A DNA stretch of 64,000 nt from assembly GCF_041381155.1 (NCBI RefSeq), contig NC_091136.1, positions 48,288,284 to 48,352,283 on the forward strand. Direction: 5' to 3'. Numbering within the stretch: position 1 is the stretch's first letter; every line of letters begins with the position of its first letter. A program made the translations under genes and the position numbers. The notes below the pieces were generated by a model. It did no database searches, was not told where the DNA came from, and saw only the letters and a list, made by a program, of their open reading frames with translations. Source of the DNA: Argopecten irradians. Its lineage: Eukaryota > Mollusca > Bivalvia > Pectinida > Pectinidae. Of this stretch, positions 32,063 to 44,511 are shown piece after piece.

Positions 32063-32096
32063 CGGATTCTCACAAAAGTTTGCAAACAAAATTTAT
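32030..32096. repeat. Palindrome at the duplication breakpoint
   Basis: Left arm ATTTTGTTTGCAAACTGTGT and GAATCCGC, loop GTA, then GCGGATTCTCAC and TTTGCAAACAAAAT. The left arm alone ends copy 1 of the tandem duplication at 30663. Confidence 0.85.
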
Positions 32097-32383
32097 TTCA
32101 TAACCCGTTGGGGTTAAAAATAGTTACCTCAATGCTTATAATCAATTTTTCAGAATACTTGATAACATAAAACACGTTTAAACGTATGATTCAATAGACT
32201 TTCCAATGGATTATTTTTTTCAAAATCAATACGCAACATCGACGTCTCTATTGTGACGTCATGATAACGTCGGGTTTTCGCGCCATTCTCGGATTTTTTT
32301 CTTCATAGTCTATGAAGGAAAAGTATCTGCCAATCAGAAAGTTGGATTTAGTATGAAAACAAATAAAAATTAATTATTTTTGC

Positions 32384-32749
32384 TTAAAGATGCTCCACCG
32401 CTGACAAATGGTATTTTTTTCACTATTAAAAACAGGAGCAGACGATTTAGTATTTTTCTTCAGCTACAAAAGTTAATAACTTGAGACCATTACCACCACT
32501 GAAAAGTTTGAGCTTCTAATTTTACTTCAGGTTTAAAATATAAAAAATAATTAAATGCATCCCGAAAAAATTCCGTGCCACTATATCCTATATGGAATGA
32601 AGTACTGATTGCGCATGCACCAAAGACGAAGTAAATTATTTTATATTATTTTTTTGTGTTAATGATATATATAAATACACGATTAAACACCAATTATTGT
32701 TCAAATGATGAATATCATTTATGCTCTGTCGGCGGTGGAGCATATTTAA
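32384..32749. mobile_element. TTAA-flanked MITE, copy 1
   Basis: TTAA then AGATGCTCCACCGCTGAC at the left, and GTCGGCGGTGGAGCATATTTAA at the right read as the complement with two changes. Total 366 bp. Copies at 45240-45599 and 58329-58640 share internal AGCTTCTAATTTTACTTCA and GCATCCCGAAAAA. TTAA duplication is used by piggyBac and Kolobok; the terminal sequence does not let me choose. Confidence 0.8.
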
Positions 32750-34187
32750 TATATTAGGCAAACAAATACTTAAAAAAGCTTATAATATAGGCAGCTTAGC
32801 AGACTAGTGTAAGCGGTGCACAAAATTAATAATACATTGAAAATGAATTATCGTTAAATTATGCAAACATTATGACCTGAAAGAGTAGACAATTTTGTAC
32901 AAGTATACCAAAGCTGCTTAAAATATATCAATAGTTCAGATCAGGAAAATACCGTACTACGGCGGCAAAGAAGTGACACGAAAAATCCAAAGGAAAAAAT
33001 GTAAAAATATGTGAAATATGTAGGACAAAAATAGCAGTGACGAATACTATATGTGGACCCTTGACTTGATCTCATTGAAACATATTGACAACGGGCAACC
33101 ATATTTGTCCTACACCTTGAGTAAAAAAAAAACTTTTTTTTTTCTCCTGTGAAGCGGATGCACAACTCATTTACGAAAATGAGATCTGTCAACAGGAAAT
33201 GCTTAGAAAAACGGTTAGAAAAAATAACACTAGCTCCAATAACGTAGCTCTGTGTCATGGCCAAATAATTATTTCTGATATATTCCTGTGGATGGAGTGA
33301 AATTTAGTTGTTCTGCGTTTGCTTGCATTTTAACTGAAGTGTGCGTATCTGTTATCTCCGACCACTGATAATGCTAAAAGTTGTAAGATGATGCGGGAAC
33401 ACGCAATACCATACTATGGGGATTATTCTGATAAATCCGGTAAATTTAAATGAAACTAACACATATCATGTTGTGCCTGGAACCTGGAGATTTAAGGACT
33501 GACTTTTTCGCACTGAATATTACTTATAGTTGGTTTTGTGAAGGCCATAATTGGAGTTTTTATTCAGGTTTATGGTCCTTTTGGAATTTTATTTAAACAA
33601 TATGTTTTACGCAAAATAATGTCCTTTCGGTCTATTGAAACATAACGTCAAATATCTATCTATGGACGCCCACTGTATTCACAATTCTCTTTGCTATGTT
33701 AGCATATATGCGTATTGTGCATTCTGTGATGATTTTAATAAAATGTGACTGTGATATATATATTGTGTAGTAATTTCACGTAGCTAAAATTTTACTAATT
33801 TTGTATCATTGTTTTATGAAAGAATTATCTTAATGATAATATTTTGCTGTCCGCGATGGACTGATGTTACTACATATAATTATTACCGTCTGTGATATAT
33901 GGTATTTATATATAACATGTATTTTTACTAACCATAAAATGTTTTACTAGCCTTAGAGGATCTTGCGCTAGATAAGCCTATGGCTAAGCATGGTATCCTC
34001 TTTAGATAAAGTTTTTAAAAAAATCACTGTAATCATACATAATACAGGTTTAACGGACAAATCTAACTTTGATATGTATAAACATGTCAGTTTCCACACA
34101 TCACACCATCCTTAATACAAATACATATACTGTTTTCATTTAAATATATTACAACTGCACAGTATTAAAGTCAATTATCTTGGGTTA
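32750..34187. other. Unannotated AT-rich sequence
   Basis: No gene or repeat recognised. The minus frame at 32941-33264 (serine, phenylalanine and cysteine rich) lacks homology and splice context. Confidence 0.4.
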
Positions 34188-34347
34188 TTAGGACGACGGC
34201 GGGAAACATAAGACGACCCGAGTTAAAAAAATCAATAATAATTCATACTAATTTAATTGTTTAGAAGGTGATTGATAAGTGTAGTATTAACGGTACGTTA
34301 ACAACTTTTGGGAGTCTACTAAATTATCAATCTCGTTTTACATTCCT
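34188..34347 (+). repeat. Interspersed ~160-bp repeat, copy 1
   Basis: Begins TTAGGACGACGGCGGGAAAC, contains GTAGTATTAACGG and ends AAAACGAGATTGATA read from the other strand. A diverged copy in the opposite orientation occupies 44242-44403. No terminal repeats seen. Confidence 0.65.
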
Positions 34348-35329
34348 CTTTTAAAAAAATAGAAATCATTTCGGAAAAGTAGTGGACCCTTAAAATACAT
34401 GTTCAAGTGCATAATTTTTTGATGTCCTTATTTTCACTTCGTCTCATAGACTATGAAACAGAGTGGGGATAAGAATATTAATTTAACCAGATTGCATCGG
34501 AAGACATGCAGGCTTTTATAATTCACCGGTTATGAGATTCAGATTAAAAATTCAGTTAATTGATATCAAATCAATTATTAAGCACCGAATTGAATTATAT
34601 ATAGCATATATAAAACAAACATCAAACGTACATCATGACAGTACTAGTTTTCAATCGCCACAAGATAGATAAATCTTAAGCAATATATTGAACATTTGTA
34701 GATGATATTTTCATGAAAATGGTAAAGTAACAAATGACAAATCTAAAACTAGATCCAAAGTTGATGCATTACATTTAGAAACATGATATTGCAATTGCTA
34801 TTTAAAAGCATGCTTATAACGAGGAAGACCCAGTAAATTAAGTAGGCAAATAAAAAACCTGAAGATTACGTAAAATTAGCTAATGCAAAAATATTCAATT
34901 AATTTAAAGAACAAGAAGATACGTTGCATTTGCCTTCTCGTAGCACACGCTCAACAAATGTTTTGCACACATAAATTGTACACATTTCAGTGACCGATAT
35001 ATGTTTGTCGCAGTTCCGTGAGCGTTGTCTTTATAATACTGATGTCTGGTATTCTTGATATGACGAACGTTTGACGTCCCCGAGTGACGGCGTAGATCGG
35101 CACCCTTGTATCATGTGACAAAGGATGATGCAAATCCTAACAATACTACATCCAAATAGTGTGATCTTTGCGGTACATAAAGGGTGATCCAAGCTTCACT
35201 AGCATTGGACCAGGCAAAAATGGCGTGTTAAAAGATCAAATAAATTTACATAGTTGTATCAGATTTTAAAATTAAATATCTTAAACATCCATTGAGATTG
35301 ATAGGTTGAGTTTTGAAATATTTTAGAGA
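34348..35329. other. Unannotated AT-rich sequence
   Basis: Nothing recognised on either strand. Confidence 0.4.
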
Positions 35330-35445
35330 ACTGGGCCCGGCACCATAAAACTATTCTCAGACAGATTTGTTACTCAAGTATATGATTTTCCATAGGTTTG
35401 AGTAAAAAATCTGTCTGAAAAATTTTATGGTGCCGGACCCGGGTT
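35330..35445. mobile_element. 116-bp palindromic MITE
   Basis: Arms CCCGGCACCATAAAA and TTTTATGGTGCCGG, with inner CAGACAGATTTGTTACTCAA against its complement, and a short central AT region. Family similar in style to the GGGCCCAGTTTCATG element at 2076. No clear target duplication. Confidence 0.75.
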
Positions 35446-37002
35446 TTATATGTCCTTTTGTGACATTACTCTGAATGCTGTCTCTGTGACGTCTAAATAC
35501 AGTTAGATCATTATTTGTTAAGAAATGCAGGTCTAGATACTCATGGTATAATATTTCATTTATCACGTTCCACTTTTTATTCAAAAACAGGTTTTGTGAG
35601 GTAGCGGCTGTCAGTGCTATAGAATTACAAAACTTCAGACAGATTATATAGTACATTCAACAAAGTCGAGTGAAAAGTCAAAAACATAAAAATGTGCGAC
35701 ATTAGCTCATGACAACAGATACTATGTCAACTTCAACAAATTTTCCCAACAAAATACAACATTTAAATTTAAAAGACTAGAAATCGGGAGTAGATATAAT
35801 GAAGTTGCTGTTTACTGACATCAACGCTTTCTTAAATATTAAGTGTGTGGTACACATGCCTTTAACTCATGATGCCATGACTAGTATTTGTGCTTGTCCT
35901 CTTAATCCACGGATTAATCTTTTCCCCCTAATCCACGGATTAATCTGTTGTCGAGGTGAATTTCAGGTAAGTGATACACAGATTACGACTAGAGTATAAT
36001 TAAACAACAATAAATAACAGTTCAACACAAGAGAAAAGAAAATATTTGATTTCTATCAATGATCAAATGCCAATTTCTCTATCAGGTTATCTAATAAGAT
36101 ATGTTGGCCGTCTTAAAACTTTTTTCTGGGCTTCATTTCATTTTGTAAAATGAGTTAAATATTCCTTCAACTTTGAATCCATGAAAACAAAACTAGAAGG
36201 GATTGCCGAATGTTTCCTTCCACAAAACAAATGATTTTCTTCTAATTTTGTACTGTGTATGTTTAGATAATGCATTGAATAATATGTTATATCTCTAAAA
36301 ATAAGTGACAGAAATTAGTACAGATTTTATTTAGGAGAAATCTAAAGAAAATCCGTCGAGAAATAAAGCCATTATAATGCATTGGAAATTTGCCAAATTT
36401 GCGTTTTCAAAAAGTGACATGATCGAATACTTTTGTATGACAAATAATTCCGACATTTGCTTAATAAAAACAAAGAAGAAAAATGTTATAAGATTTAGTA
36501 AGGTCTATCAATATTTCCGTTTTTATCTCATTATGATACAATATTTCATTATTAAAACTGTCGTTATTTGAAAGAACTATTTTGAAGTTAAAGTTATGAA
36601 GAATTTTCATATATATTTTAATTTATAGCTAAAAGCATATAATACATTTGGTGTTTAAAGAAATAACAAATGAAATCTTATTTGGAAAGAGTCATTCTCA
36701 ATGTTTGGAGATTAGGCTTTGAGACGGCCATTGCCACACGGACCACTGGACACCGACGATATCTGACTTCCAAACAAATACATATATCATTAAACAAAAT
36801 TAATTAACTTCAGGAATTCAGCAAATTAAAATCAAATACACAACACAAACTATATAAGCAACGCAATACAAATTTTAATTGCTATAGAAGTGAGAAGGTT
36901 GTCGGAGAGAAAACATCTTAAGACAAACGCTAAATCAAAAATATGATATTTTTAGAATATCTGTGATTTTCTCTCGAAACAGGAATTGATACCGAATATA
37001 AA
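35446..37002. other. Upstream region of the fuseless-like gene
   Basis: No other gene recognised. A tandem pair of AATCCACGGATTAATCT at about 35905-35947 is the only local repeat. CTCTCGAAACAG at 36971-36982 could be the acceptor of a 5' UTR exon just before the start codon at 37003. Confidence 0.4.
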
Positions 37003-38536
37003 ATGGAGCCCGGACCTAATTCCTGCCGGTGCGTTTTGATAAGTATGGCGAATGCATTGATAAATCTTGCAATAGTGTCACCACTTGTTGTGTGCTTCTG
37101 GAGGGGGACATGGGAGCTCATGGATGTATATCTTTTTCCTGACGATTTCGAGCTCACCGCCTGGATATCTGTAGCCATCGGAAATGCAATCATATTCCTG
37201 TTTTCAATATTTCAAGGCTATTTTTCAAACTTGAACAAAATCAAGAATCCTTTTATTTACTTTGTCTTTTCTAGACTACATATTTATCTGCTTGGTTTCG
37301 GTTGTGTGAACCAGTGGCGCGGCGTGTGGTTCCTTCAGGACCACTATACCGGAAAGACATGGCAAAGTGCCACCGGAAGTACAATTATTGGAGTGAGCGT
37401 TTTGAGTTGTATGCGGTGCCTGAGTGGAATAATAGCATCTCCCTTGTTACTCTGTAGGGATAACGACAAGGAAGATATGTTTGTTGTTACAAGAAGATTT
37501 TCGTCAGAAGTAAGTCAATTTGTGCATTCAGATACGTATATTAATGATAGATGTTTATTCATATAAAAATTATTTTAAAAAATCCACTGGTTTGATGACT
37601 CTGGACAAAATACCAAATCTTTCACATGTTATAAACTTGAATGCATTGCTTCATTTTGACTTCGAAAACACTCAATGGTCATCAAGCAAGATAAGGTATA
37701 AAACCATTCTTCAACATTAAGTGTAAATGCTAATTTTATGTTTCGGTCAATACTCTACAAAGAAACAACTACATGTAAGATGCACATTTTGTCCCCAGAG
37801 CTATCGCTAAGTGAAGTGAACGGATATTAATTGTATTTACTAACTGATGCTTATTATATATTTACAGGCTGTACCAAGTGTGAAGTTTGTGTTGGATGTG
37901 TGCCTCACTGTTTTTGGGATTAATAACTTGGTGGTATTCTTTTGGCGTGGGTCCTGGTCGCTACTAGATCTCTTTCTCTTCCCCGACTCTATCACTGTAT
38001 CCGGAGCCTACTCTTTTATCATCAGTTTCTGTTTGGCACTTCCGGTTTTATTGGGTCAACACGGTGTCCAACGTTTGTCCCAGTACTTCCATAAGAGAGC
38101 ATTTCTGCTACAGTTCCTTGTAGAGGATACATTCCTGATGGTCGCAGGTTTCCTGGCTGTCTGTCACTGGAGAGGGGCGTGGTTTCTACAGAACGGCTTC
38201 CTCCTCCCCGACAACAAAGTGTTGAGTGTCTGGGTGTCGCACACAGTTGGAAGTGTCGGACTAGTGGTTCTGTTTTCCTCCAGGAGTTACCTCACTTCCG
38301 GTTGTTTTATGGATACTACCATTCATAAAATGGAAAGCCCAACTTTTGATATTCAATTTTTGAGATGGAAACAGGAACGATTTAGCGAAAATTTAGATAG
38401 ATACAACGAAGTGGAATCAAAGGTTGACATTCCAGGTTCTGATGGCGATTCCTCACCTCCCGAGTCTCCTTTTGAATGTGATGCTTCACCACCAGAAAGT
38501 AGCATATCTCCCCTAGAAATTGATACACGACTTTGA
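37003..38536 (+). CDS. fusl: Fuseless-family multispan membrane protein (exons 37003-37509, 37868-38536)
   Basis: Exon 1 ends TCAGAA before GTAAGT; exon 2 follows tatttacag; the phase-0 join gives 391 residues. The Drosophila member, fuseless, is an eight-span membrane protein needed at presynaptic terminals for normal calcium-channel organisation; a similar role here is inference. The protein is an internal duplication: FWRGTWELMDVYLFPDD (residues 32-48) pairs with FWRGSWSLLDLFLFPDS (194-210), and WRGVWFLQD (105-113) pairs with WRGAWFLQN (270-278), so four WRGxW motifs sit at membrane edges. Each half carries about four hydrophobic spans, and the intron falls exactly between the halves. The C-terminal ~70 residues are polar with SPPESP repeats, probably cytoplasmic. 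AATAAA at 38559-38564 follows the stop by 23 bases. Confidence 0.9.
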
Positions 38537-38564
38537 AGTAGTATCAGCACATTCGATAAATAAA

Positions 38565-39693
38565 AGACGATTTCCTCGCAAGACAAAGTAACTTCTGTCA
38601 GCGTAAACTCATTACAATGTGAACATTTCATAAGTAGGTATACAGTTTTTTGTGGGGTAACTTTGAGAAAGATAAACATTTATTAGTTCTATATATTACT
38701 ATGATAAAAAGTACAGTAGATAGTCTGTATTACGGATATTCTTATGCACCTCTTTTAATTTACTTTTTGAACTGGCTATCATATATATGTTCAGCATGAT
38801 TGCAAACGTAATATTAACTTACGTTTTCTGATCATTATATTACAGATACAGTTGTTAGTTGCATGCACAGTACGTTCAAACTTTTCTTTTTTATATTTTC
38901 ACGAATTGCAGCACCCCTTTTGAAGACATGAATCGTGGTCATAAAAATACGTTGTTGTAGCTGGTACTGGAAGTGTTGAACACCGACTTCCCAAAGAGGA
39001 TGATGGATTATCGGTTTTTCATAACATAAATTATAGATTTTCAAGCGTCGGCTCTTTCTAAAAGTATCGTACATGTATTTCACATTTTGTAGTATCAATA
39101 ATACAATACCTGTTTGTTTGTCATTGTTTTTGTCTATTTACCGAATCGTTTGTTTTGACAAACTTTGCGGAGAGTGTGTCAGTTGTTTAGAAAATATTGT
39201 ACTCTATAATTGCCTAAAAGAGAACAGCTTTATTCGATCAGACTGTCATTAGTTATTATTATCAAAAATTTAATTGCATTGAATGGTTTTCATGAAAACT
39301 TTGACCCGACTTTAGCAGAGAAAAAATCCATCAAACCAAAATGGTAATACTGTATTCTGTGTAATCCTTTTGGCTGCGGTATTCCAGATCAGTTTTAAAG
39401 TTTATGTCCATAAGCATGGAACACCTTTCGGACTGAGATAGCTGCACTTCCCGTGTTTACCCAGGGCAAGACAGCCTGCATGTGTAGACCATTTTCGCGT
39501 GCAAAACCGGAAGTTGTAAAACGTCATATGCCAATGAAAAATTACCTGTGCAGTCCAATTTGACAATCAAGATCACGTTCGACCTCGTGATGAACTTTGA
39601 CCTAATGTTCATCACAATCAGATGTCCACCTGCCTCCACATGTTTACTCGGTAAAAAGACAGTATTTAAGTGGTTTACATACAATATGTGTTA
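38565..39693. other. Unannotated sequence downstream of the fuseless-like gene
   Basis: No gene or repeat recognised; minus-strand frames at 38835-39098 and 39457-39684 show no homology. Confidence 0.4.
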
Positions 39694-40040
39694 ATACTTC
39701 TATATCTATGATTTTTATACTTCTATATCTATGACTTTTATACTTCTATATCTATGATTTTTATACTTCTATATCTATGATTTTTATACTTCCATATCTA
39801 TGATTTTTATACTTCTATATCTATGATTTTTATACTTCCATATCTATGATTTTTATACTTCCATATCTATGATTTTTATACTTCTATATCTATGATTTTT
39901 ATACTTCTATATCTATGATTTTTATACTTCCATATCTATGATTTCTATACTTCCATATCTATGATTTTTATACTTCTATATCTATGATTTTTATACTTCT
40001 ATATCTATGATTTTTATACTTCTACATTTATGATTTTTAA
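39694..40040. repeat. 23-bp minisatellite, about 15 units
   Basis: Unit ATACTTCTATATCTATGATT plus TTT, highly uniform; units differ mainly by TTCTATATC versus TTCCATATC. The uniformity suggests recent expansion and likely length polymorphism. Confidence 0.95.
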
Positions 40041-40626
40041 TATTTCAAAATGATTTCGATTCTTGTTTATCAAAGTGCAACATGTTTAACAAAGATTTTG
40101 ACAAAGTAATACAGAAAATTCCGAATTGATTTGTTTTTCAACAATTATTCTTCGCCTTTTTAAATTTAATATTTGTAGTTTTGAACATTTTTAGGACATT
40201 ACATGGACAAAAAAATCATTTCCTACTTAGAGATAAGGACACGGGGAAATATGTACCCTCGGAGCCTCGTGTTAGATAATCATGGACCTCCTCCTCTGGT
40301 AGAAATTTCTCTTTCCTACCCTGAAGGTAGGGAGAGATCCTATTACTCCACTGAATTCCTAGAGTATCATGCCAAATCACCTTTTACCATCATAAGTGGT
40401 TCTGATATACATAAAAGCATTAAACTGCCTTCTTGGGTGATTTATGGTCTTATAATTCTCTCAAGATTCCAGACTCTCCCACCCGGTGCTGAAGGTTCGT
40501 TCCGCTTTCAATCCTAATTAGATTGCTATGGAATGTTCCATGGGAACCACTGAGATGGAGCACGTCTTCCCACTGCCTGGAACCGTATACGACTGATATT
40601 GTATATAAGATGTGTTATTTGACCCG
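40041..40626. other. Unannotated, partly repeat-derived
   Basis: The frame at 40203-40517 has no recognised homology. The stretch 40422-40474 (AAACTGCCTTCTTGG, ATAATTCTCTCAAGATTCC) matches one arm of the inverted repeat at 41655-41800, so part of this frame is repeat DNA. Confidence 0.5.
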
Positions 40627-40944
40627 CATCCTCGATACTCCAGGGGTTCCGATCACTTACGATCTCTACACCCCTGGACTATCTCATAGTAAAACTGGAG
40701 GCAACAGAATAGAACAGGTAATTTAGTCATTTGATGTACATCAAAAGAGCCGTATAAACGGTACACTGTGGTTGACTCTGTGGCTTTGATGTTAGGCGTC
40801 GCTCTCTCTGTAGTCTTCAAAGGAAATCTTTGCTAGCCTGTGATTGGTCAAATGTTTTCCGCTGAGCTGCCTTCAATTTCACTATGAGATAGTCCAGGGG
40901 TGTAGAGATCGTAAGTGATCGGAAGCCCTGGAGTATCGAGGATG
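40627..40944. mobile_element. Mutator-like long-TIR MITE, copy 2 (inverted)
   Basis: Same family as 5851-6167, in opposite orientation judged by the asymmetric core. TTTGACCCG is duplicated exactly at 40618-40626 and 40945-40953: an unambiguous 9-bp target duplication in non-repetitive DNA. Confidence 0.92.
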
Positions 40945-40953
40945 TTTGACCCG

Positions 40954-41256
40954 GAGATCTAGTTTCTGACCCGGAGCTCAGGGCGCGTTACGTTAGTTAC
41001 ATGTAGTATTATGCTCCAAATCAATTATATAACTGTCTAACTCTCATATTTTTCTTCTTGTACATATGAGTTAAAAAGAAAATAAATGGGAGCGCAACTG
41101 AAGATTTGGTATCAGTAAAATAATTTATTATCGACAATAAAACTCTCAGATTATTTACTGCAAAACTCCGAAAAAATATAGTTTAAGGAATTAAACAAAA
41201 ACAAAAAGACAATATTTAATTTCGCTGCATCCGTCAAAACAGGTGACGCTTGAATA
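40954..41256. other. Unannotated
   Basis: AT-rich sequence; nothing recognised. Confidence 0.4.
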
Positions 41257-41345
41257 ACGAATAACTGTCTAACCCGGCCAGAAGTAAAGTTAGACAGATA
41301 TTCGTTATCGAATAACGAATAACGAATAACTGTCTAACTTTACCT
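41257..41345. repeat. Short inverted and tandem repeat
   Basis: GAATAACTGTCTAAC faces GTTAGACAGATATTCG across about 18 bases, followed by tandem CGAATAA units and a further ACTGTCTAAC. Possibly the remains of a small foldback element. Confidence 0.6.
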
Positions 41346-41654
41346 TGCTATGATAGCGCCGGTTTAAAAAATATCACGCGAAAATTTGTATTGACGACAT
41401 AATACAATTCCTTCGGTCTATGGAAAATGAACCTCAAAGATCTAACCAATAGAAATGAGTGTATCATATGAAATTAAAGTATATATGTTTATTTCCATGG
41501 ACTAGTTTTTACCGCGAATGACGACGGGGGTACTTATGACGTCACAAGAGGAAGCTCCACTGACGGGGTAGCACGGAAATTGATTTGGTAATAGCGATAA
41601 CGGTGTCCATTACATGTTGGATTAAAATTATCAACAGAAAACGAAAATATAAGT

Positions 41655-41800
41655 ATCAAACTGCCTTCTTGTGGGATTTATGGTTCTATAATTCTGTCAG
41701 GATTGCGGACAAATTTATCATAGCGCCTTAACGCGCGTTACTCAATTTGTCTGGAATCTTGAGAGAATTATAGGACCATAAATCCCACTAGAAGGCTTAA
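41655..41800. repeat. Inverted repeat, ~146 bp
   Basis: CTGCCTTCTTGTGGGATTTA at the left pairs with TAAATCCCACTAGAAGGC at the right, and GACAAATT with AATTTGTC near the centre, which contains AACGCGCGTTA. A related arm is at 40422-40474. Likely a MITE family. Confidence 0.65.
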
Positions 41801-43600
41801 CTATTTCCCATTCTGTAAATGGTGGTAATTGAAAGTTCTAAACAGTAGATGGTATATGGATTGTAACGTACTGACTAACGCTATAAACAAAACTAATCAG
41901 TAAGAATCTTATGATTAGGTTTGTTACCCACACTAATAATAAATCGATCTGATCACTATCTGTTCTATTGATTAAATTCATGAGACAAAGAGTAAACTAA
42001 TACCTGCACAATGGGACTAATTCAAGAACCATGCGATACCTGATTACATTTGCGCACGGCTATTATATCTACAGGTGATGGAATGACATTAAAATATGAT
42101 ACACCGCGCTGACTTCATTTCAGTGGGAAGATTACAAATAGTTACTTTCCATCACCACTGCAGATACTAGTCCCGCACAAACGTTATCGAGTATCACGTG
42201 GTTCATTTTACATGAATTAGTCCCATTAGGATTATTTATCTGAGATGTGAATTATAAAACGTTACACTCATTGGATATTATATATGATGTATCAGGGCTG
42301 ACCTAAGGATTATACTAATGATGTAGAACACAAGTCAATTATTCCTGTTTGCAATTACCTTCGTGTAATTGTGATTACTTAAAGATTTTTCTACCATATT
42401 ATCGATTTTTATCTCAGTCACCATAACTAATAATCATTTCATTTTCTTTGTGTAATCTCCGCCCAGATATATAATGACGTTATGTCTTGTTGAGGAAAAC
42501 GAAAATAGACTATTATTTCACTACTTATCACCATTCGTATTGTGTTAAGGAAACTATCATAAAAAAGGTTAGGATAAAGATATTGAACGTCAAATGTATT
42601 ATGATCTTATTTGAATTATAATTTTTTATAACATAATCTTTAATTAGATGAAGGCAATCATTATGACATAGACAGGTAGAGACTGATTGGGTTGGGTCGG
42701 TTTCTGACTTCCGTTTTGTTTTTCGTTTTCAACTGACATCGAATCTCATGAAGACATTAATTAAAACTGTGCGGACGTCATTATGCCCGTAAATAACATC
42801 TCGTACGTTAGTGTAGATATGATGTAATAATTCAAGAAAGAACAACTGTGAATGGTCTTTGGTATAAGCAAAACTTCCCGACCTGGTATTGACCTGAGTT
42901 AACCAAAAATCGACAAGACTTTCGGCTCATATTCAGGTTAAAGTCTTTGATCTGAAGGCCATGAATGTTTTTGATCGTTTTCGTGTCGGAAATTTTGCCT
43001 TCATAAATAGTTTTTTGAATATGACCAATTTAGCAACAATATTTAAAACAATATTTATTCGTACTTATGAGAAACAAATGCGTTTTTGAAATACACCTGT
43101 TCTTGATTTTTATTTCTTTTTTTTTCACACACAAATCGCAGTTATAGTAAATATGTGTACAAAAAGGCCAAGTCAATCTTATTACGACTCCGACTGATCT
43201 GTTGTCTGTACACGAGCGGCATCATACATCCTATATACATGTAACGTCATATAAACCAATATTTAGCCTTGCTCAATTTATGACATTGTGCTTAGCATGA
43301 CAGGGTAATCCTGTGAGATTTCTGTCTTAAAACACACATTTGTCATATAAGTCTTCTTACAAGTCACCAAAAAGGACAATGTTTAAAGAAACAACGCGCT
43401 GATAGTTTGAATATCCTACATGTATATTATACAATAATAGCATCAAGATCGTGTAACAAACAGATCCTGTTTTACTATGAGACGGTATATAGAAAAAGAA
43501 AATCAATAAGCAGTAGTCGCCCGGCCTGTTTATAGAAAATTCTGGTTATTTTCGTTTAGAGTTTCCATTGTTCGCTCCACATATGCGACCCTATAACAAT
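41801..43600. other. 1.8-kb unannotated AT-rich sequence
   Basis: No exon, repeat array or RNA recognised on either strand. Confidence 0.4.
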
Positions 43601-43917
43601 CATCCTCGATACTCCAGGGGTTCCGATCACTTATGATCTCTACACCCCTGGACTATCTCATGGTAAAATTGAAGGCAGTTCAGCGAAAAACATTTGACCA
43701 ATCACAGGCAAGCAAAGAGTTCCTTTGAAGACTACAGAGAGAGCGACGCCTAACATCAAAGCCACACAGTCAAACGCAGTTTACCATTATACAGCTCTTT
43801 TGATGAACATCAAAGAACTAAATTACCTGCTCTATTCTGTTGCCCTCATTTTTACTATGATATAGTCCAGGGGTGTAGAGATCGTAGGTGATCGGAACCC
43901 CTGGAGTATCGAGGATG
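43601..43917. mobile_element. Mutator-like long-TIR MITE, copy 3
   Basis: Same orientation as 5851-6167 and 317 bp long. TIRs intact. The flanks TATAACAAT and ATATCAGTA do not match, so the target duplication is lost or the element was rearranged after insertion. Confidence 0.88.
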
Positions 43918-44241
43918 ATATCAGTAGACAATAGGATTAATTGCCGAATTCAAGCAGGTAAATGTGATGAGTGTTATTTAAAGCTCGTGTCTTTTGTAAC
44001 TTTTAAAAAATAACTCACTCGTGTGGAATAAATTCAATATTCAACAACCACTCATTGTGTAACCTCTATTTAATCGGGACGTGCACTGCTCATTTCGTGC
44101 CATTTTGATTTGGATCGCCAGCGACCTTGACACTTTTCGGAGCCTCTCTGCTTTCACCAATGCAGGTAAGTGTAAAAAACAAAAAGGAACGATTGCTAGA
44201 CTTTGGAACTTTTTGTTTTTTACACTTTTATTTTTTTTAAT

Positions 44242-44403
44242 GGGAATGTAAAACGAGATCGATAATTTTGTAGAGTCACAAAATTTATTAACTTACCGTT
44301 AATACTACACGTATCATATTATTCTGAACAATTTGATTAAAATAAGCAAAAATGTTAATTTCCATAACGGGGGTCGTCTTATGTTTCCCGCCGTCGTCCT
44401 AAA
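44242..44403 (-). repeat. Interspersed ~160-bp repeat, copy 2
   Basis: Opposite-strand copy of 34188-34347, sharing GACGACGGCGGGAAACATAA and CGTTAATACTACAC. Its right end is 25 bp from the 83-bp MITE. Confidence 0.65.
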
Positions 44404-44428
44404 TACCGCGCGATAGTTGAATATCACT

Positions 44429-44511
44429 GCGCCAAACGGCAAAACAGCGAAATGACTCTCCACTGTTATCACTGTTCATATATAATATTTTGGCTGTTTT
44501 GCCGTTTGGCT
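44429..44511. mobile_element. 83-bp MITE with 8-bp target duplication
   Basis: Perfect 18-bp inverted arms GCCAAACGGCAAAACAGC (44431-44448) and complement (44493-44510). ATATCACT is repeated at 44421-44428 and 44512-44519. An 8-bp duplication is the hAT pattern. Confidence 0.8.

Noticed and set aside
40203-40517. 104-codon plus-strand frame as a gene
   Set aside because: Part of it matches an inverted-repeat arm at 41655; no homology and no splice context.
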